Part shown: positions 56,601 through 64,000 of the stretch, in pieces
Numbering within the stretch: the first letter of the stretch is position 1
Layout of the letters: each line of letters begins with the position of its first letter
Assembly: GCA_026214975.1 (NCBI GenBank)
Contig: CM047807.1
Coordinates: forward strand, 69,791,824-69,855,823
Reading direction: 5' to 3'
Length of the DNA stretch: 64,000 nucleotides
From: Gentiana macrophylla
Lineage: Eukaryota > Streptophyta > Magnoliopsida > Gentianales > Gentianaceae
The notes under the pieces: model-generated
What the model saw: only the letters and a program-made list of their open reading frames with translations
What the model was told of the DNA's origin: nothing
Databases searched by the model: none
Translations under genes and position numbers: made by a program

Positions 56601-58408
56601 TTGTGGATTGTTCGTGAAATAGCTTAATGTGACGAGTGAAGGTTGGTTATAAGATTCTTGAGATCAGAAAGTGATGGTTGAACTGTCACAAGCCTTCTAA
56701 TAGAATCTATAAGTAACAGCCTTAAACCTTGGAGTACGGTTACCCGGAGGTAGTTACTATCTGATTTAATCAGACCACGTCCAACATCGGTTTTTGGTGA
56801 TTACACTGATAAATACTACTAGATCAGAATGTCAATCCACCCAAAACGTAGTGGGAGTATGGTTTAACCGTTGACCCATTGTGGTTTTGTGGACTTTACA
56901 GTCTGCTGGGGTGATTGATAACCTATGGCTCTTGGTGGGCTGTATAGGATTCTGATCATAGAGGTTGGTTTGAAAGTCTTAACCCTGTGAATGGAGTTTT
57001 GGAACTCCAGTTCTGTTCAGCCTCTAATAGAACCACCTGAGTGTCTCAGCCGCAGCGGGAGCAAATTGGATCTACACGGAAAAGAGTCGAATGAATAGGA
57101 AAGTTTAAACTTTCAGTGAAACGCTGAGTGGTCTAGGGGTGATTCCTTGACAAGTAGAGAGTTAACCAGACCTTGAACTCTCTCACCACTCAGTCTTGCT
57201 AGATTTCGTTAGAAAGCAGAAAATAGGGTTGATTCGCTGAGACTTTCTTGCTGAAAAACGGAGTCTGGATTCATTCAGAATAGAAGGGTCTTGGTTAGAA
57301 CAAATGGCAGGATGACTGCCAGGGTTTATATCCTTTGTTGATTTAAGAGAACCTCTCGGTCATTTAAAGTTACATGTTTTAAAATATGTAGACTTGACCA
57401 GAATATTGATAAGTCTTTCATAGACTGGATATCAATATTGATAAAGTAGTAGTATTAGTGTTCATGAATGATAACACTGCAACGGTTGGAAACAACATGG
57501 GTGTGCTATCTGAAGTCGGACACTGACATGCCAAGATTCTCTGGATGAGAGAATTGGACTATATTCTAAGAATTTGATTCGGTCAAATTCACAAGAATGA
57601 GTCATTGGCTATCCCATCCGTCTTATTGGTTTAGATGATCTTGCATATACGTATGCAACATTTAGTCCTACCCTACCTCTTAGGAATGATTCTCTAAATC
57701 TTCGGATAAAGAGAAAATAGGATAGAGTCTCTCTTGGATAATGGGAAGTCAGGTTATCACAAGTCAATAGTGGTCAAATCTTGGATTCGAGCATTGAATA
57801 GCGGTTTAGTATGCCCTCAAGTGTCATTGAAGAACGAGGAATAATGTGCTTGTATATGTGCGTGCAAACTTGAATATGGTTGACTACACTGATTCTGACT
57901 TATAGTCAGATTAAGGATGATCGTTGGGATGATCTCGGGCTCAATGTTTACACATTGTGATGGATCTATAGTCTGGAGAAATCCAGCACCGCCAATTCGA
58001 CTTTAATTAATTGGATACGTAGCATCTTTCGGAGCAGCTAGAGTGGCGAAATAGCTTCGGAATTTCCTTCACGATCCGGGAGTAATTCCCGGTCGTGAGC
58101 CGCCGATATCACTTCATTGTGAAAATAGTGAAGAGATAGCTTAGAAGGATCTTCTCGATCTACCAGAGGTCAAAAGCATATTGAGAGAGAGTACCGCTTT
58201 GATTAGATGGGTGGCGACGTTTCAATTCTAAAGATCGTCTCGAGCCGACAACCTAACTAATCGTTTACCAAGTCAAGTTCTTGGAGGGTACGGCATTGAG
58301 GATATGTCTCATATGCTTTTAAAGCAAGTGGGAGAGTGTTGTGAATAAGATGAGAAAGGTGTGCTCTAAAAACAATCGTTGTTTGTCATTTTCGTGCAAG
58401 TGAGAGAT
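53610..58408 (+). mobile_element. F2 internal region, non-coding (LARD-like)
   Basis: About 4.8 kb between primer site and polypurine tract. Frames above 60 codons lack any gag or pol motif. It is clearly homologous to 60958-64000 (shared clauses near 54457/61800 GGGGGTGCCAACGGTCCATC, 55230/62670 TTGGTCTCCGAAAGGATAG) and its tail to 48614-50127. Long LTRs around a conserved non-coding middle are the definition of a LARD. It must depend on proteins from a copia relative. Confidence 0.85.
53612..53624 (+). promoter_or_regulatory. Primer-binding site of F2
   Basis: TGGTATCGGAGCC, two bases after LTR b; initiator Met tRNA type, with G in place of the A of CAG. The copy at 60960 reads TGGTATCGGAGAC. 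Confidence 0.82.
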
Positions 58409-58912
58409 TGTTCGGTGTAGTGGTCCGAAAGAAAAATTGTGTAATTGTTTTTGATAATGGATAACAAAATTTATCTCACCTTATTACTTGCTTTGTGCTT
58501 GTAAGTAATACATCTGCTTTGCAAACCCCAAGTATATCAAGTATGTAAGCGCTTAACTCGGTGTATGGCAAGCACGTGAGGATTGAGTTAGTGGTGATAT
58601 ACTTAAGCTGTTAGTCCGTGGTGAACTTAATCGAGTTTAGGGTCTTATGATTAAAACACCAATAATGCGCCTGAGAACACCTTAGGGTGTGATAGTCTTA
58701 TCCGATTTATCGGTAGAGGGTACCTAAGTGGGGCATTTATATATGATGGCATTCATATAGGATGGACCAATTTAATCTGGGTTCTCGATATAATTCCGTA
58801 CTCGAGAAAACTTATTAAATCATTAGATGATCATATATGGATTGACCTTAATCTGAGGTGATCACAAAGGTTAGTGCTTGTCTCGGGGTAGTGTTTGATG
58901 TGTTAGTTAAGT
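58409..58912 (+). repeat. F LTR c1, truncated
   Basis: First ~500 bp of an F LTR (TGTTCGGTGTAGTGGTCCG), stopping after TGTGTTAGTTAAG. Confidence 0.85.
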
Positions 58913-59030
58913 GCGGCATTGAGAGATATGTCTCATCCGCTTAGAGCAAGTGGGAGAGTGTTGTGAATAAGATGAGAAAGGTGTGCTATAAAAACAATCG
59001 TTGCTTGTCATTTTCGTGCAAGTGGGAGAT
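58913..59030 (+). repeat. Repeated 3' tail of the F internal region
   Basis: 118 bp starting TGCGGCATTGAGAGATATG and ending GTGCAAGTGGGAGAT, a second copy of the tail at about 58288-58408. Confidence 0.85.
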
Positions 59031-59233
59031 TGTTAGGTGTAGTGCCCGAAAGAAAAATTGTGTTATTGTTTTTGACAATGGATAACAAAATTTATCTCAC
59101 CTTATTACTTGCATTGTGCTTGTAGTAATACAATCGCCGCAAACCCTAAATATATCGAGTATGTAAACGATTAACTTCGGTGTATGGCATGCACGTGAGG
59201 ATTGAGTTAGTGGTGATATACTTAAACTGTTAG
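59031..59233 (+). repeat. F LTR c2, truncated
   Basis: First ~200 bp of an F LTR, ending at AACTGTTAG where c3 begins. Confidence 0.85.
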
Positions 59234-60957
59234 TGTAAGGTGTTGTGCCCGAAAGACAATTTGTGTAATTGTTTTTAACAATGGATGATAAATTTTATCT
59301 CACCTTATTACTTGCTTTGTGCTTGTAAATAGTACACTGCTGCAAACCCTAAGTATATCAGTATGTAACCGCTTAACTCAGTGTATGGCATGCACGTGAG
59401 GATTGAGTTAGTGGTGATATACTTAAACTGTTAGTCCGTGGTGAACTTAATCAGAGTTTAGGGTCTCTTGATTAAAACACCAATAATGCGCCCAGAACAC
59501 CTTAGGGTGTGATAGTCTTATCCGGACTATCGGTAGAGGGTACCTACGTGGGGCATTTATATATGATGGCATTCATATAGGGCTGGACCGATTTAATCTG
59601 AATTTCTTGGTATAATTCCGTAATCGAGGAATCTTATTAAATCATTAGATGATCATATATGGATCAACCTTAATCCTGAGGTGATCACGAGGATCTTTGC
59701 TTGTCCCGGGTAGTGTTTGATGTGTTAGTTACGGTTCACTTTAATATGTGTTCCAAGCCACTTCTCATTGGCACTATCTCCGAGATGAGTGAGTAGTTAC
59801 GATTTTCACAGACATGGAATACATTCCTTCCTCGGGAAGTAGAGAGACAGTCCCCTTATTTGTTAGCCCTAAGAAAGTGATCGATCCCGGGAGTTCACAT
59901 TTGACTAATTAGCTACTAGTCAGATATGTGTGCTAATTGATCATCAGGGGGTTAATGGTAAATAAGGATAAGATATTCTGAGTCGGGTTCACGGAGACTT
60001 TCCACTCGAGAATGGGCGATCATGGAGGGTTATTACGTATGTAGTGATTATATCAATGGACGCTTATTCACTACATGGGTTGAGTATAAGTATATATCTA
60101 TAATCGGTAGAGTTCGATTTCGGGTTTATGGTGGCGTAATCCCGGAATTAAAAATTAATGTACTTATTACATTCGATGAATAATTAATTATTGGAGCTAC
60201 CGGTTATAGGTCCATGGTCCCCGATGTGGCACGTAATTCGGACTAATAATCTTGTTGTTTGGGCCTCATTGATAATTAATTGGTAGGCTAATTAATTGAT
60301 ATGCATGGATATTATTTAGTTGGGCTAAATAATATAATACACATAAAAGGCATTTTATGTGAGGCTAAAACCCTAGGGAGGTGGCGCCATATTGGTTCTC
60401 TTTTAGCACAAGAATTGATTTTCTTGTGTTATGGAAAATAAAAGATATTCTTGTTATGTGATTGATTGCATGACATGTTATTTAGTTTCCTATTGGTCAA
60501 TAATATGTCACAATTATTCATTAAGGAAAATATCTTTTTATTTTGTTTAATTAATTATTTATTTAATTAATTAAAACTTGGAGACCAATGATTTACTCTG
60601 CTATAAAAGGAGAGTTATTCCAAGTGTAAATCACACTTGAAAATTTCGCCCCATATCACCAAAAAGAGAGAAAAAAATTAGTTTTCTTGTCTTGGGTTTT
60701 AGAAGAAGAAAAACTATAAGTTTTTCTTAGTGTTGCATATCGAGGAGGTTCGTGTATCAAGAAGGGTGTCCACCAACCGCCGTTTGGAGAACACATCAGA
60801 AGATCTTGGCATCTCTTCCTACTATTGGTAACTTGATCTTAACCCCCTTGTAGTAGTTTAAGTCCTTTAATTATGTATTGTGATGTATAAGTCGTGATCC
60901 ATCCATCCATTTTGGCGTAGATCTAACTCGTTTAGATCTAAGAACCTGCATCCTTCA
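59234..60957 (+). repeat. F LTR c3, full length
   Basis: TGTAAGGTGTTGTGCCCG to CATCCTTCA; 1724 bp. TATA CTATAAAAG at 60601-60609. A primer site follows at 60960. Confidence 0.88.
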
Positions 60958-63900
60958 TGTGGTATCGGAGACGAGGTTCCACGATTTATATAGTCATAAT
61001 CGTAATTAAGCGACTTAAAAAGTGGAATTGCATGTAGGTAAATCTTATTTATAGTTTTATGCATTGATAGTGATAAATTGTTATGGTTGAAGAGATGGAT
61101 TGGGGTTGGCACTTGTTTACCCGTTAGATCTATTGTAAACTCATATAAGCGATGAAAATTTCGTTTACATGAGTATAGGAAATTATGTAATTTATTTTTA
61201 TTACAAGTTTAATTTCCAGGAAAATAGATCATACACTAGCTGTTTAGTTTTTCGTTTTTTCCGTTGTTTGACCCGTTAAGCGAAGATCCCTCGGTCAGAA
61301 TCAAGATTGGAAGTTGATGAACAATTCCGAAAAATTTTGCGTCGATCAGAGTCCGTTTGGATGTCCGTTCGTTGATGAGAAGAGGCAGCTATAACAGAAA
61401 AACGCAGGATTCACAGAAACCCTAACTGTGACTTCCTCGATTTTCTGGAAAGTATTGGACCTTTGAAACGAATATCCGACCGGTCAGATCGATAATCATG
61501 GAGTTTTGGACGTGAGATAAAATTTTAAGGACGATCGGGATTCATCTTGATCCCCGATCGGCCTCGGGAAGTAAATGATGCGCTGCTGTAAGAGTATGTT
61601 TCAGCAGCAAGTTGGGCGGCTCACTGAGGAAGATTGACGAGTCAAAGCTCCGATCCGACCGTCCATCTTGAAATGCAAAGAATGAAGATCAGATCTGGAT
61701 AGTTTCGTCCCGATCCAAGTTCGTTTGATATGCCGATCGTCGAAGATTCTTAACAGCTGCAGATTAGGGTTTTAACTTATTTTCGAATAGATTAGTTACG
61801 GGGGTGCCAACGGTCCATCTCGGTGTTTATTTTCCGCACTAGTATACATGTGTAGATTGTATGAGTAGAACCGGAAAATTGCCATGACATGCATCATATC
61901 ATGAATTCCACTCCATATGCATACATGTAGAAATTAATTCGAGGAATTAGTTAGGCATGTATAAAACACACGATTATTTTTAATTAATTGTTTGATATTA
62001 ATTAGAAACTAATTAGGTAAAAACCGAGGAACACGGGTTTTTTAAATCGTCGAGGTTGGGTGATGGATTCTCGGTGAATCTCACTCTGCGAAAGCATATA
62101 AGAGTAAAATCCGAAACCCCGTGGTGAAGGTGTTGGATTCTCGGTGAATTCCACCTTACCTAAGGCGAGATTACGTTTTTGTTCCGTAGTGTCTCGTGAA
62201 TGTTTGATGTTTAAGGATTGGATAATCACGGGCAAACATGTTCGAAAGTGGTTTAACCACGGTTGGGTGGTCAGCGGTAGCTACGGCTCAATCGACTTCA
62301 CCCTCCATGTGTAAGCGTTTGCACGGGTGCAGCAATCTCGAGCCATCCGAAGAGCCACTACGGCTCAGCGGAGCTCTCTAGCCTTGACCCGTCCGGCGGC
62401 CACATATGTTCTAACGAATAGGTCGGGTGGGCTAGCCCACATAACCGACAACATTCGGGCCTATGATTTATTGTTCCTTAATGTAACATCAAGTCCAAAA
62501 CGTGATCGATAAACCCACCACTTTTTCAAAATATTGAGTAGGAGCGGAGAGGCGACGGCCGACCCCACGGCTCTCTTTGTTGACACAAGCAGCGTGAGAG
62601 AATGGTGGCGCCTCGTGCGGCTTTGATTTCGACCCCCTAAGGAAGGCCTTCACCATTATCAAAATTCAAGGCTTGGTCTCCGAAAGGATAGGATTTTGGG
62701 TACTCATTGAGTCAGCGGCCGACCACTAAGGCGGCACACTGGGTCTATCTAAAGATGCAAACAAGATGGGTCACACTCATAAAGGGTATTTTGGTAATAC
62801 CTTGGCTGAAAAAGGAAAGGTGATTGGCGATCACAAATGAGATGTTCGATTCTCAAGTTGATCTTCAATATTAATCGAAACCTCTTTGACCTACCCTAAG
62901 GCGGCCTTTGAGGTGAGATTAAGTCCTTGGAATGGTAGGATAGACTATAAGTACTTAGTTTATGTTCCTAAAATTTAATAGTAGTGTATGATTTGGATTT
63001 ATCTTACATCAATTTTATTTACAACTATTTATATATCTCTACAGGGTGCTAGGTGCTAGTGTAAAATTGACTAGTAATGACTTCATTAAAAGTGGTAAGT
63101 AACTAGAGCGTTGTACTTATTGATCTTATATGCGATTAATTTTGGAAGAGATATTTCTCTGAAGCCTTCAAGACTTAAGTAGCGTAAATAAGGATGTCAC
63201 TTTGTTGTCAATCGTGTTGATCGAGAGAGGCATTGTAGTCAGTTTGAAAGATGATTGGGACGATAAAATTCTTCTAGTGAATTTTAATGGTGTAGTGTCT
63301 ACGAGAAATTTTCTAAAAGAAAAATTCGAGAATCATAAATTAAAGTGTCATTAGTTAGGCGGTATTTGGAACCGATAAACTAGTAGGAGCTTTTGTCTTA
63401 TGTTTTTCTAATTTAGAAAATTAGTCCCACTTTGGTAACGCTTTCATTAGACATCCCACAGTTCACGAGTAGTGTCTACTCAATTGTTTGCTAGTTCAAG
63501 ACTATTTCCTTTTAAGGAAAGTTGAGAATGGGAAAGAATGTCTATAAGTGTTAATCATCTTAACTAAAGTTTTGAGGCTAAACCGAAACATTAATTAAAG
63601 AAAGTATAGGATAAGGAAAGTGATTTGGATCACTAACCAATGAATCATAGCGACTTTCTTAACCGAGTAACTCGACTCGGTAGCTTAGTTCTTTGGAAGA
63701 ACATGGAAGCTGTGCATTAACGATTAATAGAGTAACAACGGGCAGTAATTTCAGCTAGAATAGTGGGAGTGATATAAGGAAATGAATTTCGTATTCTATC
63801 CTTGAATATCACAAAAAAATTTATTTTACGTTTATGATTCGTTGAAACAAATGGATTCACTTTCAACTCGATATATTGTTGCCTCATAGAAAGTGAAGAT

Positions 63901-64000
63901 GACATTTGTAGTACGAATCGAGACTCGGACTTTTGTTTGATAAAGTCAGAACCACTAAGAAATGCTGAAAATGTATGTGTAACACGTCTTAAACTATTAT
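60958..64000 (+). mobile_element. F3 internal region, non-coding, runs off the window
   Basis: It matches F2 internal from the primer site onward. A local duplication of TGGATTCTCGGTGAAT is at about 62060-62145. No gag or pol motif. By comparison with F2 roughly 2 kb of internal sequence and an LTR should follow. Confidence 0.83.

Noticed and set aside
1..64000. CRISPR arrays, rRNA and bacterial-type operons
   Set aside because: No regularly spaced identical repeats with unique spacers, no rRNA-like blocks; the element content is that of a plant nuclear genome.

Overview
This window looks like transposon-dense, probably heterochromatic DNA from a flowering plant, most likely a eudicot. The evidence is a set of plant-type LTR retrotransposons (Ale- and SIRE-like copia, Athila- and Tat-like gypsy, and a coding-free LARD-like family with an Angela-like polypurine tract and LTR start), a CACTA DNA transposon and a LINE tail. 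It is AT-rich, with long (AT)n tracts. I find no intact host gene, tRNA, rRNA or CRISPR. Nearly every recognisable reading frame belongs to a mobile element and nearly all are broken.

Layout, left to right. (1) 961-18810: a ~1.05 kb unit present twice in tandem. The first copy is split by copia element A (1614-17349, 149-bp LTRs, target duplication AAGGC). A's reverse transcriptase is in turn split by an 11-kb CACTA element (5015-16041, ends CACTACAACA/TGTTGTAGTG, target duplication AGC). The CACTA carries the N-terminal CACTA-transposase domain, two diverged inverted copies of a 5' leader, a Tat-type gypsy 5' fragment and a ~140-bp LINE tail. (2) 19124-33378: an apparent ~2.2-kb solo LTR (C, duplication TGCTA), split by a 12-kb SIRE-like copia element on the minus strand (B, 19584-31642, duplication CTATG) with an env-like third gene after pol. 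(3) 33771-34100: tail of a Tat-type polyprotein. (4) 34207-40031: 3' half of a minus-strand Athila-like element (D: 3' LTR, UTR, integrase, RNase H, reverse transcriptase). (5) 40032-64000: an array of a non-coding LTR family (F) that begins inside D between protease and reverse transcriptase. F is peppered with later insertions: solo LTR H, a pol-less gag-protease Athila-like element E, and an inverted solo LTR G.

The layers give a relative history: D was hit by F, F by H, E and G; C by B; the tandem unit by A, and A by the CACTA. If F inserted as one block, the gag half and 5' LTR of D should lie beyond base 64000, after a copy of the 5-bp duplication CAAAG. Two cross-cutting signals deserve attention: clusters of short palindromic words just upstream of the TATA box in several unrelated LTRs, and a recurrent disagreement at CAG/CTG positions, including the primer-binding sites of three families, which may be a sequencing artefact at methylated sites.
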